A stretch of DNA of 64,000 nucleotides. Source: Watersipora subatra. Lineage: Eukaryota; Bryozoa; Gymnolaemata; Cheilostomatida; Watersiporidae. The notes under the pieces are model-generated. The model searched no databases. It saw only the letters and a program-made list of their open reading frames with translations, and was not told where the DNA came from. Shown here piece after piece: positions 1 through 11,600 of the stretch. The position numbers and the translations under genes were made by a program. The stretch lies in the NCBI RefSeq assembly GCF_963576615.1, contig NC_088711.1:124001-188000 (forward strand), in the 5' to 3' direction. Positions within the stretch are counted from its first letter, which is position 1. The number at the start of each line of letters is the position of its first letter.

Positions 1-256
1 AGCAGATAGTTTACACTAATGTGGCAGGAACTTACAGGTCTAGCAGATAGTTTACCCTGATGTGGCAGGAACTTACAGGTCTAGCAGATAGTTTACACTG
101 ATGTGGCAGGAACTTACAGGTCTAGCAGATAGTTTACCCTGATGTGGCAGGAACTTACAGGTCTAGCAGATAGTTTACACTGATGTGGCAGGAACTTACA
201 GGTCTAGCAGATAGTTTACGCTGATGTGGCAGGCTCTTACAAGTCTAGCTGATAGT
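1..256. repeat. 41-bp minisatellite, about 6 copies
   Basis: Tandem units of 41 bp beginning AGCAGATAGTTTACACTGAT run from the left window edge to about 256, where the last copies decay (AGCTGATAGTTTACC). Copies differ by single substitutions, mainly A/C/G in TTTAC-CTGAT. The array may extend left of the window. No coding capacity. Confidence 0.95.
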
Positions 257-1151
257 TTACCATAAGCTACGTAGTGTAGCTCGGCACAGCATTTCCATAT
301 GACCAAAAGCTGTGTGGTGCATATTTAGGAAGCTTCGTCCAAAACGTTTCTGATTAAGGAGTAGTTAATTGATTGGCCTATCGTACCTGCACATAAAGAA
401 GAGGAAGCGATCATCTGCCTGCATCACACCAATGGAAAATATGTTTACTGCCCATCCTGAGCTTAGTATCATTCTGCAAAAACTATTTTGTGTCTCAATT
501 TATTTTTTGTCGCAATGGCCAGTCGTGTCAGACGTATTACAGATACGAAGGTTTCACTAATTGTAGATCATTACACTGGATGATTGTTTTTTGAGCAATA
601 GTACTACTGGTCATATTTTTATTTTAGCAGTAATACTAATGATGTAAGCTACAATAGTATTAATAATCCATCCGACTTGGAATATATGTGCCCGCATTAG
701 TAGCAAAAATGGTAGAAAAAGTGCCTGGGCTCAGTCTGCAACTCATTTGTAGTTTTTTTATGGCATCAGCTGATGTAAATTCTGATTAATTTGATATCTT
801 CTTATTTTTATAGACTGTGATTTGAGAATTATGACATTTTATATGCGCCATTTTCAAATACTAAGTTGTCCCGAATATTTAATAATGTTCCAGTAAGAAA
901 TTAATGCAGTAGTGAAAAAGTTGCGCTGATATGACATGCACATACAGGTCTTGCAACTGGTTCAAGCTATGATAGCAGGCACTCATAGGTCTTGTTCTAC
1001 AAAAGTATACATTGCACACATGCTCAATGACTACAAAAAGTATGTGAAAAGTTCTGGTCATCGGAGTTGAAAAATAATATTTACACTCCAAAACAGATTT
1101 GTCTCCACTTGCCTATTCTTTCTGTCACCGATCAGTATTAATTTTTTTAGC
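257..1151. other. Non-coding DNA upstream of the ankyrin gene
   Basis: No convincing exon seen. The last bases (1141-1150, pyrimidine run then TTTTTTTAG) look like a splice acceptor directly before the ankyrin start codon, so a 5'UTR exon may lie further upstream, here or beyond the window. Short ORFs in this stretch have no recognisable domain. Confidence 0.5.
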
Positions 1152-4100
1152 ATGGGTGAAAAACTTACTGTACAATGTAATCCTGAAATACCTCCTGAGT
1201 TTCTGGATGAGTGGACACCTCTACCGGCCCCAACTTCTCAGACAGTACACCAAGGCAAAATATCCCTGTTGAGGGAGAGGAGGCATAAACGGCTCCATAG
1301 AGGCGGTGAACATAATAGTTAGTAACTAAGGTTTTTTGTTGCAATCATTATTATTATTAATCTTTAGGTGGCGAATTTAAATTTGAGTTATGTTCTTACT
1401 AAATGGCACAAAACCAAGCAGGAACTTATTTAATGATTTAAAATATGTTTGCAAGAGTTACCGCTTTTTGCCTTGCAACTATTTATCATAACTTTGCAAA
1501 TTCATGCCACAAAATATTCCAATAATTCCAATTTGCACCTGAATTCTGGCAATGTCATATTTTCCTTTAAACCTTGTCAATAGCGGGTACGATGAGGACA
1601 GTTAATGCTAGATGTTGGTGCTATAGAGGATTATGGGTATCATATGAATAGTCAGTACCGTGTGAATTGTTACACTAGGAAATAAATTGAAAGGGTAACA
1701 AGTGGAAGGTATTGTTTATAATGCTGAACTGTGCCCTACAAATATGGTTGTTGTAGGTGTAAGGAGACTGATATTGGCGATCCAAAGTGTGCCCTGCAAA
1801 TATGGTTGTTGTAGGTGTAAGGAGACTGATATAGGCGATCCAAAGTGTGCCCTGCAAATATGGTTGTTGTAGGTGTAAGGAGACTGATATAGGCGACCCA
1901 AAGTGTGCCCTGCAAATATGGTTGTTGTAGGTGGGAGGAGATTGATATGGGCGACCCAAAGTGTGCCCTACAAATATGGTTGTTGTAGGTGCAAGGAGAC
2001 TGATATGGGTGACCCAGAGTGTGCCCTACTATTATGGTTGTTGTAGGTGTAAGGAGACTGATATAGGCGATCCAAAGTGTGCCTTACAAATATGATTGTT
2101 GTAGGTGCGAGGAGATTGATATGGGCGACCCAAAGCAACAATTCAGCCGCAGTTCTTGCTCTTATCAACTCAGGTGTCAATCCTTCAATAGCAGATGACA
2201 AAGGACGAACAGCCTTGCATGTTGCTGCAAACAAAGGCTTTTTCAATATCGGTAAGGGCCACGTCTCTATTTCTCACTCTGTATAATCAATCGGTATAAT
2301 CACTCTATATAATCATTGTATACTCTCTTTGTCTCTCTCCTTCTAATTTGTCATATCTCTCTAGTTTGTCATTTATCATATTTCTTGTTTTTTTCTCTGT
2401 TGTAATCGAACGTAAACATACAAATTAAATACATTCCGATATTGGTTCCATATGGAAATTTGAAACAAATATTTTGGTAAAATAAGATGGTATGTTGTTT
2501 GATTCGTTTCAGTGTAGGTAAATATTAGAACATGCCCAAAGTGAATAAATATAGCATCAAAGCAAATACATTATATGAAACAATGTAAAAATATTATAAA
2601 AGTCCAAGTTATTTCTAATAGCTGGAATAACTAAGAAACCAGGAAAGAGGTTTTGTGTTGCTTTACCTTACCTACAGCCAGTGTTTAATGATAGACTGAG
2701 TGATAGACTGAGAGATAGACTGAGTGATAGACTGAGTGATAGACTGAGTGATAGACTGAGTGATAGAAGTAGACAATGTAACCTACAGTACTTTAACTTA
2801 CACTAGATATACCTAGTTGAAACCTCTTTACATTTTAATTTTATTTTGTACATATATTTACAAAGCTGTAATATGACAGAACATTTTGGCTTCCTACATT
2901 TGAAATTACTTTGTATGTCAAGCCAAGTACAGTGCACCCTCAGGATACGATTTTAATCAGCTCCAAGGTTGGCATTATATAGCAAAAACGTTGTATAGAG
3001 GGATATAGAAACCCATAGTAATTGTATAATGCAAACATCCCTTGGTAAAACTCATCAAAATGTTATATAAGTACTGTACGTATTAAAAATAAGTAGCAAA
3101 ATAGTATGTTAACCTTAGTAACTATAGTTGGCTACAGTAACTTACGTGTATTTATTGGTTATGATCTGCATTGAAATGTAACCTTGCAATATGCTATGCG
3201 CAGTACGTACCATAGAGAGTTCTTACCTTTAAGACAGACATACGTATAACATGAACTTTGAATTCACTTTAAATAAGTTTAGCTTACCAAACACACACTT
3301 AAAGCTAAGTTTTAGTATGTATTTTTAATTATTTTACTGAATTTCAACATTTTATCGCTAAAATTTTATCACCTGTTAATTTCTGGCTTCGTTCTCAATA
3401 TAGTTTTAGCCGATCTCATTAAAACCTTTTTCAACATCATTCAGCAAAACAGCCCGAACGATGCTGTTCTCGTAATGAAGTGGAGTTTTGTTAGCAGGTT
3501 AAAAAAAGTTGTCTGACCACACACCTGTTTGAAGAAATTGCAACTCCAACTTTGCTACTGGTTTTGAAGGGAAAGTATTACTGTTTTAAATACGAGAATT
3601 GCTGAACTGAGAGAAATCGGTTATCATGTCTTTTTCAGGCGTTTTGAAAATGTTTTCGGCGAACAGCATTTTGGCGTCTTTGTTATTTTGACGTATGTAA
3701 TAAGCACGCCGACTGCCTCTGCACTCAGACGAAAATTTTGTTTAATTCGTGTGGTGATATAAGATCCGTGAGGTGAAAAAATCATCATGGTCTACTTCGT
3801 AAGGTGAGAAAATTGTATAACGGGATAATAATAGCCTGCGTGTGCACTGTACTGTTCTTTTTTATGTTGTTTATTTAGAATTTTGTATGTGGAGTTGATA
3901 ATCTTATGTCATAGTTCACTGTAGGCTTACAGTGAACGCTCCTATAACATACACATCTTTTTAAGTAAATTTCACGTAGCATGAAGAATTAATTTACAGT
4001 TTTTACTTTGTATTACATAAGAAATTCCATATAACGTTGAGTGTCAAGTCGTTTTAAGTTCTCAAATTCAATCGAAAAAACACAAGTCCCATAGTTAGCC

Positions 4101-7100
4101 TTAAAATTATCGTTTTTTCTCTTACCACACTTTAGAGAGAAAACAACATATAGGGTTATCTCCACTATATGCTAGTATATAATTATTGTCTCTATTATAT
4201 ACTAGTATATATTCTCTCTTTTATATACTAGTATATATTGTCTCAATTATATATACTAGTATATATTGTCTCTATTATATACAGGTATATATTGTCTCTA
4301 TCATATATACTAGTGTATATTGTCTATATTATATATACTAGTATGTATTGTCTCTAATTATATACAGGTATATATTGTCTCTATCATATATACTAGTATA
4401 TATTGTCTCTATCATATATACTTCTATATATTGTCTTTATCATATATACTAGTACCCTTGCAGTCTAGTTTGTCATGAGAGATGGTCAGGTGGGCTGATA
4501 AAGTGCAAAGAATAAGTAACTACATATTTATTCAGAAATACCTAAAGGCAGTCGATAGGTGTAGGCGTTAGAGTGTCAGTCTACCAGCTGAATGTCATGA
4601 GTTGGACTCTCGTTGAAAGCAATCTTTTTATCCTAACATCTAACTATGGCTTTGGACAAATGGACAGACAGATAGACACCACTCTTACTCTAGTACTTGC
4701 CATCTCTGCCTTACAGTTTTTTCGCCTTACAAAGTGGAATCCCAAGTTTTTCTTGCCCCTCATTACAGCATTTTCCCCATCATATGGCATCAGTAAAATT
4801 TTCTTAAAGGTTCAAGTTTGAATAGCATATCTCGGTCTTTCTTGACGACTTAGTTTGAATAAAGTTTTAATAAGGTCGACTATAAGTTATAGAAAAAGTG
4901 AAGGAAAAAGCATCAAGCAGGAAACAGACAAGTAATAAAACATTACGACAATGACAAAACTAAAGTCAAGTCTAGTAAAATATTCAAGCTTAGCTTCAAG
5001 TGTCTGTTTAGTAAGCTAAATTCGTTTAAGTTAAATTCAAAGTTTATGTTACACGTTTCCATATCCATATCCTTAACAAAAAGTTTAGTGTAACGAACAT
5101 GTTGCTGTCAAGTCTCTCTCACACCACCGTTAGCCACTATGTCTGTCTCGAAGGTGAGAACTCCGTACAGTAATGGACATAGTTATTTACATTTTGTTGC
5201 AGTTCATAACCACTATATAGGTAACTATATATAGTTACTAAGGTTGCTATACTATTTTAATACTAATTTATAATATGTACAGTACGTATATAAAATGTTG
5301 AAAGTTCCACTGGGATTTGTTTTAGATTATTATTATAGGATCCTATGACCTTCCTTATGGCATTTTCGCCTTACAATCCCAACAACAGAACAAATTAATG
5401 TCGTATGGCGGGGTCCACTGTGAATATATATTTTGGGATTTCACTTGAAGACTTGATTTTAGATGTATACAATTTTTTTTTGCACCACAGACCTGGATGT
5501 CTAAAAAAATTAACTTAATAAAATTGATTCAAATTGACAGTAAAGGTGTGCGCTTAACTTAACCTAACCTACAATTACTGTAATCATGGACCCAAAACTA
5601 AGTGAAATTGATAAGAAAAAAGAGAAAGGGCTGATACAAACCATTACTATCCCAGTTACTGTACACTCATAAAATTAAAAAGTTAAATTTTTTTTTCTTT
5701 TTTGATGTGCGAAAGGGGTGAGTTTGCGAAGATCGTGGAACAGATTAGGCATTTTACATCTATGTTGCAGTTTGTATAACATACATGTAAGATCTCTATA
5801 ACATAAACGTTCTTGGCATGAATAGTTTACGTTGTAAGGGCGTTTACTGTACTTATCATTCACCAGTACTTGTAAGGCCATTTACTGTACTTATCATTCA
5901 TCAGTACTTGTAAGGCCATTTACTGTACTTATCATTCACCAGTACTTGTAAGGGCATTTACTGTACTTATCATTCACCAGTACTTGTAAGGCATTTACTG
6001 TACTTATCATTCATCGGTACTTGTAAGGGCATTTACTGTACTTATCATTCATCGGTACTTGTAAGGGCATTTACTGTACTTATCATTCACCAGTACTTGT
6101 AAGGGCATTTACTGTACTTATCATTCATCGGTACTTGTAAGGGCATTTACTGTACTTATCATTCACCAGTACTTGTAAGGCATTTACTGTACTTATCATT
6201 CATCGGTACTTGTAAGGGCATTTACTGTACTTATCATTCACCAGTACTTGTAAGGCATTTACTGTACTTATCATTCATCTCTTTCTTTCCATTTTTGCTG
6301 ATTTGATTGTTGACACTGATTGTTGATTTTTTGGTTGATCATTATGATTTTGTCTCTATTGTTCACCATTTCTTCGTCTCACTCTCCTTGCCTCAATGTA
6401 CTCTACACTTTCTTCCCTTACTTTCTTCCCTCGCGTCACTCTCAGCTCGCGTCACTCTCAGCTCGCGCCACTCTCAGCTCGCGTCACTCTCAGCTCGCGT
6501 CACTCTCAGCTCGCGTCACTCTCAGCTCGCGTCACTCTCAGCTCGCGTCACTCTCAGCTCGCGTCACTCTCAGCTCGCGTCACTCTCAGCTCGCGTCACT
6601 CTCAGCTCGCGTCACTCTCAGCTCGCGTCACTCTCAGCTCGCGTCACTCTCAGCTCGCGTCACTCTCAGCTCGCGTCACTCTCAGCTCGCGTCACTCTCA
6701 GCTCGCGCCACTCTCAGCTCGCGCCACTCTCAGCTCGCGTCACTCTCAGCTCGCGCCACTCTCAGCTCGCGCCACTCTCAGCTCGCGCCACTCTCAGCTC
6801 GCGCCACTCTCAGCTCGCGTCACTCTCAGCTCGCGTCACTCTCAGCCTTTCCTATATTTAGTCTGTGTTTTATTTCAGTTACGCTTCTTTTGGAAAAAGG
6901 CGCTAATGCAAATGTCATGGATATCAACGGAAATACTCCTTTTCAACTTGGTAAGCAAAACTTCATTCTTGAGTGTACACTGGGTTTTCTGCAATATAAA
7001 TACATTGTGTTTCATTTAATAAAAATACATTGTTTTTCATTTAATTTGTTCGATAGCTAAAACATTTAGCAATGAGTACTTCAGTTAATTGCACATGAAA

Positions 7101-10100
7101 CTCAATCAGGTGCATTATCTAAGCTTGTATAGAAAAATATATGTACCTTTTTTGTTTTTTGTGAGTTATTACATTCAACCTTTCCTCTCTGGCTTATTTC
7201 ACACCATCTTTTCTTCACATAATTTTTACATTTTTTTATGACTGCTAGACTGCTCCCAATAGTTTTGAAAGATTTGTAAAAAAAATTTTCTCATTGTCTT
7301 TTATTATAATTATGTTGTTTTACTCAACAGGAAACCATTGCTTTCATTACATCATGCTTTCATGATTACTACTTCTAGCACTAGTCTTGCTGTGCTCCAT
7401 CATTGCCAAAGTAATAAATAAAAAAAGCACGGTTTAATATCACTATTATTCTTCGTTTGAAACTTTAGACAACATATTTTGAACATTACTTCTGGTGTTC
7501 ACATAAAACTTGGCTAAACTCTTATGTTCCCTGTTGATATATACGGAGGTCTTTTACATTATAACATTTTTGTTTTCACTAAGCTTCAGGAGACTGTCAG
7601 GAAAAAATAAAACTTGACCTCATGAGTCGAGCCCTCAACACAGGGATAGATGTGAAACCCCGAGCCCATCCAGTTTCCATTCTGAAGAACAGTGCCCACC
7701 GACTTCAGAGACTCGATAAGTCGAATCTTTCTGTTCGCGAGCTTAGTCTTGAGCATGCTGAGGTAATTCCTTTGTACTTTGAAATATAAAACTACATGTA
7801 GCACAGCGCATCAAGGTTTAAACACATGAGGTATTCCCTGTTGTTATAGAGTGACATTCTTCTGAATGAGTGCCAAGTGTAGTCAGATATTCATTGCCAT
7901 AGATGATCTATTTATATAACTGTCATTATCTGTTCAGATGTCTGCCTGTCCAGTTATAGCGATTCAAATCTTGGAATGAAAAGCTTGCTACGGGCTGGAT
8001 TTGAACTCACGGAGAGTTCAACTGCATGTTTCTAACCGAGCATTTAACCACGGAGCTACACTATCCTTAGAATATTCTCACTCTTATCATATTATATACC
8101 CTTTTTTTGATTGCACATGCTAAATGTCGTATTAATTGATATATTGATTAATTGATACAAATTTCTTTTCACCCAACTCTATTAAACAGGATGCTTTTTC
8201 GTTATTTTTTTGTTAGGGCGAATTTTTTTTCCGTCACAAAATCAACAAAAATTAGTCTCGAAATCACAATTGACATTCAGTGTACTGATTATTGACAAAA
8301 TTGTCAATGTGCTACTTGCCGAAATCCCTGCCACAATGCATGAAAGATATGTTCAGTGATAAAAGTTATAGTGAAAATGAATACAAAAATGTATACATGC
8401 AGTTTATTAAATTATAGCCGATGTCAAATTTAAAGTTTAGTTTCGCAAAATACATACTTTCACAATCATTAAATACAAACAAAGTCGGTTTCTTTATTTA
8501 CGGCTTTTACGTTATTTCTTTCAATTGAAGGTATATCTTCAATCAATTCTATTTAAAACATCTTAGTTTGTATGAATATTGCTCATTTTTAATTTAATGT
8601 CTGTTTTAAAGTGGATATAGCATATTAACATGCGCAATTTCCTTTCTCAACAGACTACATTTAATATTGAGTTCATTACAAAGTTCATTACAGTGCTCGC
8701 TTTTTGTATTAGTTTACACGTTTTTCCTTCGAATTCAACAACTTTCCGATTCATGATTTACTGTACTATCGTGTAAGATTATAAGTATCAGCTATTCCTC
8801 ATTTTGTTATATTCAATAAATAATTATTACATTTATAAGGTTTTTATAATATTAGAAGTTTATAATATAAGTTCGTAAAGTTCTTTTTATTATTATTATT
8901 TCAGATTTGCTTTTTTAAACATAATTTGAGTACAATGTTTTAAGTTTAAACATAGTTAATTTTCCTATCTCTGTTATTCTCACTTAGTCGGTTTCTAATC
9001 TTCCTTTACTATTAATATTAATTTATCATCTAACCATTTTTTTCAGACATGGAATAATTGGACTTATAATTATTATACATCATGATCTCTCATAGCGCAT
9101 CGAACTGCAAAAGTTGTTTTTGAGGAAGTCTGGGCACGTATTTTTCTTTTAGTAGTTCAAGCGTGCTTCAAGTACAGTAGTTTGCATCTACTAGCTTGCT
9201 TCAGCAGTTGAAGCGCTGCAAGAGTGTGTATTTTAACCATTCGCTATAAACTGGACATACGACAGACAAACAAACACTTAGATTTATATATGTACTAGCC
9301 AAATGACCGGCGTTGCAAGGGTAATAGAATAATTTCCTAATAAATTTGAGTAACTCACCTGGAAAGCTAGATTTTTACTAAACTCTTCACCAAAACAAGA
9401 CTCTCGTTTTGGGCCAGCTTAATAATCGTTTGGTGTAAGGGTCGTTAGTTATTAACCCCAAGCAAGCGCTTCAAACCTGAGTATCTTGACCAATGTAATA
9501 ACTTTTGCCAAATGAATCCATTGTGTTCCATGTAGCTTAATCAAAGGTTTGTGGGGTTTTTCATTGCTGGACAATTCTTCCCATATTCTAAAGCAGGACA
9601 AAATGAGGATTAAGTTAGTACAGACGCTCCCCTACTTACGAACATTCGAGTTACGAACAACGGTACATACGAACATGTCTGCGCGTATGTCCGACGCTAT
9701 TAGTGACGGTATTACCGATGTATTAGCGGCGAAAAGAGGCACTACTCAGAAGCACCACCCAGCATCCACCTTCCTCTGTCCAGTTCGTTGCAATGCATAA
9801 GTGCGTGAACGTATTTCCAGTGCGCAAAGAACTTTTTTATTTTTACTCTACGTATTTTAAAGGAATTTGCCGGCCTTTGCTTGGCACAATCTAGACTAAT
9901 AAAAAAAGAGAAGAGAGCGCGTGTAGTTTCATTCAGCTTTTTATTAGCGAAGGAAATTTCACTAGCCGAGGAGCGTACGGCTATCTGCTCTGCTCAACTA
10001 AGTGAGCGCGCACCTTTATATACAATAATATCAAACGTTTCGGCAAACGGTAAGAACACCGGCTAACAAGGTGAATAAATAGGACCGCTAGCGCATTGGT

Positions 10101-11600
10101 CTGACAACAATATAAGTGACGATAAGTGGTAGTGTTATGATGGGATATCAGATATAACAATAGCATAACGAGTGAAACAACGATATAATTAAAAGCACAA
10201 CACATACAATAAATAAGAAATGCGCTGTCATGGCCCGGCGTCCACCACAGTATTCTCTCCATTTTATTTAATATTTTTTCAGTAAAAACCATTACAGGTT
10301 ACCAATTACAAGCTTTAAATATACTTATATAAACTTTCAATATACTTATATAGGCCTTAAACATAAATTATAATACAAAATATAGCACTGAAGCAACTTA
10401 CAAACGAATTCACCTTACGAACGATCGTTCAGAACGTAACTCGTTCGTAAGTTGGGGAGCGTCTGTATATAAATGATGGCTATTGACTAAATTCACAATG
10501 AGTAACAATGTTGTCAATGAGAATTTTAGGTTTTTAATAAAGGAGTGCAGCGTATTTCCCACACCGCTTTATATATAAAAAAGCATTTGTTTCCCTACCA
10601 TGGTGGGTGGTATCGTTTACCCAGGCTTTGGTCTCCTGCTAGAGGGGAGTTTAAACACTAGCCTCAAGATTGTAGCTGTTTTCAATAGTCTCAATAGTGT
10701 GCTTTTTGCAATTGACTTGTGTTGATTGTTGTCGATATTTGGGCAAGCCACATTTGATGTGTTTGACCCAAATACCGCACCCAACGCTCCATTGACTACT
10801 GAAACCACAGTTCCTTTTATGTGAACTGAGTTGTAGCTCTAAAAATATTTGGTAAGAATGGTAGTTCTTGAAGATTATCTTCGGTTTATTACGGCAATAA
10901 ATAGTAAATAGTGGCAAAGTTAGTAAATGGTCTCGGGGAGATTCACTGTTGATCATTTTGTACAAAACAATATTTGAAATGTACTTTGACTCCTAATAAT
11001 TCCTGTCTAAACTGGCTTACATTGGAGAATAATTATTAGTTTATTGCTATTCCAATGCATTATCAATTCCTGCTTTAGTTTTATTCAATTTCTATAGACA
11101 AACAGTTAAATACATGTACTTATAGCATTATTATAGCATTATTAGCAAAGACATCTGCAAGATTTTGTGACTTATTCCAGTTTGGTTCTAAGTAGCACGG
11201 AAGAAAATGGAAATTCTTTTCAATTCAAAGTCAGCATAACTCGTACTGTTCTGAAAGATATTTGTCTCATGTTTGATGTCTGCGACCAATTGCTTGACAT
11301 CGCTATAAAGTGATTCTTAGTAAGTCTTACGCGCATGTCCTGGTCATGATTTAACATTAAATGCCCTCAGGAGTTCTTGGTTTGCTACGCATGGTGTGAA
11401 ACTACTACTTGTTCAATTTAAATGTTATGTTCAGCCGTCTTTCTTGCTTCAGTCGATGAATGATATTCATATATATTTCTTTTCTCTTATTTGTTTTATA
11501 GCATGAAAGATTGGAAAACTTAGTCTGCTCATATGCCAAAAAGCAGCAGGAGGAGAACTCCAAGGAAGCCATTACAAAGTTCAGCTCATTAAATTTGTGA
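1152..11600 (+). CDS. ANKRD54: Ankyrin-repeat protein, ANKRD54-like (5 exons, 214 aa)
   Basis: Exons 1152-1305, 2105-2251, 6879-6950, 7590-7762 and 11502-11600 join with phases 1,1,1,0 and give one open frame ending in TGA at 11598-11600. The protein has a charged N-terminus ending RRHKRLHRGG, then two ankyrin repeats: SNNSAAVLALINSGVNP / ADDKGRTALHVAANKG (exon 2), and VTLLLEKGANANVMD / NGNTPFQL (exon 3). A degenerate third repeat may lie in exon 4, followed by a charged helical tail, HERLENLVCSYAKKQQEEN to ITKFSSLNL. The order, the ADDKGRTALH motif and the tail resemble vertebrate ANKRD54 (RERLDDLC, FTSLSL in the family), a nucleo-cytoplasmic adaptor described as binding SH3-containing kinases. 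It is shorter than the roughly 300-aa family members and seems to lack a full repeat. An acceptor-like site precedes the ATG, so the N-terminus could be longer. Orthology is inferred; the ankyrin call is solid. Confidence 0.72.
1729..2137. repeat. 58-bp minisatellite carrying a splice acceptor in every unit
   Basis: Seven acceptor copies (TTGTTGTAG) end at 1756, 1814, 1872, 1930, 1988, 2046 and 2104, exactly 58 bp apart. Only the last is in the right place to start exon 2 of the ankyrin gene. The repeat continues about 33 bases into that exon, through CCCAAAG at 2137. Copies 2, 3 and 6 carry a TAG in the exon frame (ATA TAG instead of ATA TGG). Confidence 0.93.
2690..2767. repeat. 12-bp tandem repeat (GTGATAGACTGA)
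   Basis: About six near-perfect copies, one with AGAG in place of AGTG. Non-coding, in ankyrin intron 2. Confidence 0.9.
2930..3849. mobile_element. Tc1/mariner-type non-autonomous element with TA duplication
   Basis: The left end CAGTGCACCCTCAGGATA (from 2930) and the reverse complement of the right end, CAGTGCACACGCAGGCTA (ending 3849), match at 15 of 18 bases, and TA flanks both sides. The subterminal bases (ATACGATTTTAATC, then GTATAGAGGGATATAG) resemble the ends of Tigger/pogo-like MITEs. No transposase frame of any length remains. Superfamily assignment is inferred from ends and target site only. Confidence 0.65.
4155..4452. repeat. AT-rich minisatellite, about 27-bp units
   Basis: About eleven degenerate units of the form TATACTAGTATATATTGTCTC. 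Units vary in length by a few bases and some read ACAGGTATATATTG. Confidence 0.85.
4553..4690 (+). mobile_element. tRNA-derived SINE
   Basis: A tRNA-like head has an A-box-like stretch (GTGTAGGCGTTAGAGTG) and a B-box-like stretch (GAGTTGGACTC). The tail includes GGACAGACAGATAGAC, which resembles the tail of the SINE copies at 7920 and 31705 (there read from the other strand). It is too diverged from a cloverleaf to be a tRNA gene. Confidence 0.55.
5330..5420. mobile_element. Right-end fragment of a Tigger-like TA element
   Basis: The stretch ends GTCGTATGGCGGGGTCCACTG at 5420, the mirror of the CAGTGGACCCC start typical of Tigger/pogo-like MITEs. CGCCTTACAATCCC lies just inside. I could not find the matching left end, so the call covers only the terminus. 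Confidence 0.35.
5840..6280. repeat. 37-38-bp minisatellite, about 12 copies
   Basis: Units of the form CATTTACTGTACTTATCATT plus a CACCAGTACTTGTAAGG half. Two variants alternate irregularly, CACCAGTAC and CATCGGTAC, and unit length switches by one G. Confidence 0.95.
6425..6846. repeat. 16-bp minisatellite (CTCGCGTCACTCTCAG), about 27 copies
   Basis: Near-perfect 16-bp units, some with CGCC for CGTC. The sequence is GC-rich in an AT-rich intron. Because 16 leaves remainder 1 on division by 3, all three forward frames are open and read the same 16-residue cycle (LASLSARVTLSSRHSQ). Each unit ends in a pyrimidine-rich CTCTCAG. The array stops 32 bases before the acceptor of ankyrin exon 3. Confidence 0.97.
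7920..8075 (-). mobile_element. tRNA-derived SINE
   Basis: On the minus strand the head reads TAGCTCCGTGGTTAAATGC (A box) and, about 30 bases on, GAGTTCAAATCC (B box). The tail includes AACTGGACAGGCAGACATCT. A second copy with the same head and tail lies at 31705-31860. The acceptor-stem halves do not pair, so this is a SINE head and not a tRNA gene. Confidence 0.7.
9180..9330 (+). mobile_element. SINE-like fragment
   Basis: It contains AACTGGACATACGACAGACA, similar to the SINE tail elsewhere in the window, followed by ATATATGTACTAGCCAAATG and CCGGCGTTGC. Head boxes are weak, so it may be 5' truncated. Confidence 0.4.
9621..10465. mobile_element. Tigger-like non-autonomous DNA transposon with TA duplication
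   Basis: The left end CAGACGCTCCCCTACTTACG and the reverse complement of the right end CAGACGCTCCCCAACTTACG differ at one base in 20. TA flanks both ends (9619-9620 and 10466-10467). The 845-bp interior is more GC-rich than its surroundings but keeps no long transposase frame. It lies in the last intron of the ankyrin gene. Confidence 0.82.
10468..11501. other. Ankyrin gene intron 4, distal part
   Basis: AT-rich, no repeat structure or exon seen until the pyrimidine tract and TTTTATAG acceptor at 11490-11501. Confidence 0.5.

Larger units (their letters stand above)
2252..5830. other. Ankyrin gene intron 2, proximal part
   Basis: Large AT-rich intron (2252-6878 in total). It holds a 12-bp array, a Tc1/mariner-like element, a TATATACTAGTA array, a SINE and a terminal fragment of a second TA-type element ending near 5420, all listed separately. 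No further exon is needed by the splice phases and none was seen. Confidence 0.6.
7763..9620. other. Ankyrin gene intron 4, proximal part
   Basis: AT-rich intron DNA holding a SINE near 7920-8075 and a second SINE-like tail near 9240-9330. Nothing coding was seen. Confidence 0.6.

Noticed and set aside
6307-7060. Three overlapping plus-strand ORFs of 184-246 codons
   Set aside because: They exist only because the 16-bp repeat has no stop in any frame. Not independent genes, although the frame reaching exon 3 is discussed as a finding.
7985-8072. tRNA gene
   Set aside because: A and B boxes are present, but the acceptor and anticodon stems do not pair and a longer shared tail follows; it is a SINE head.
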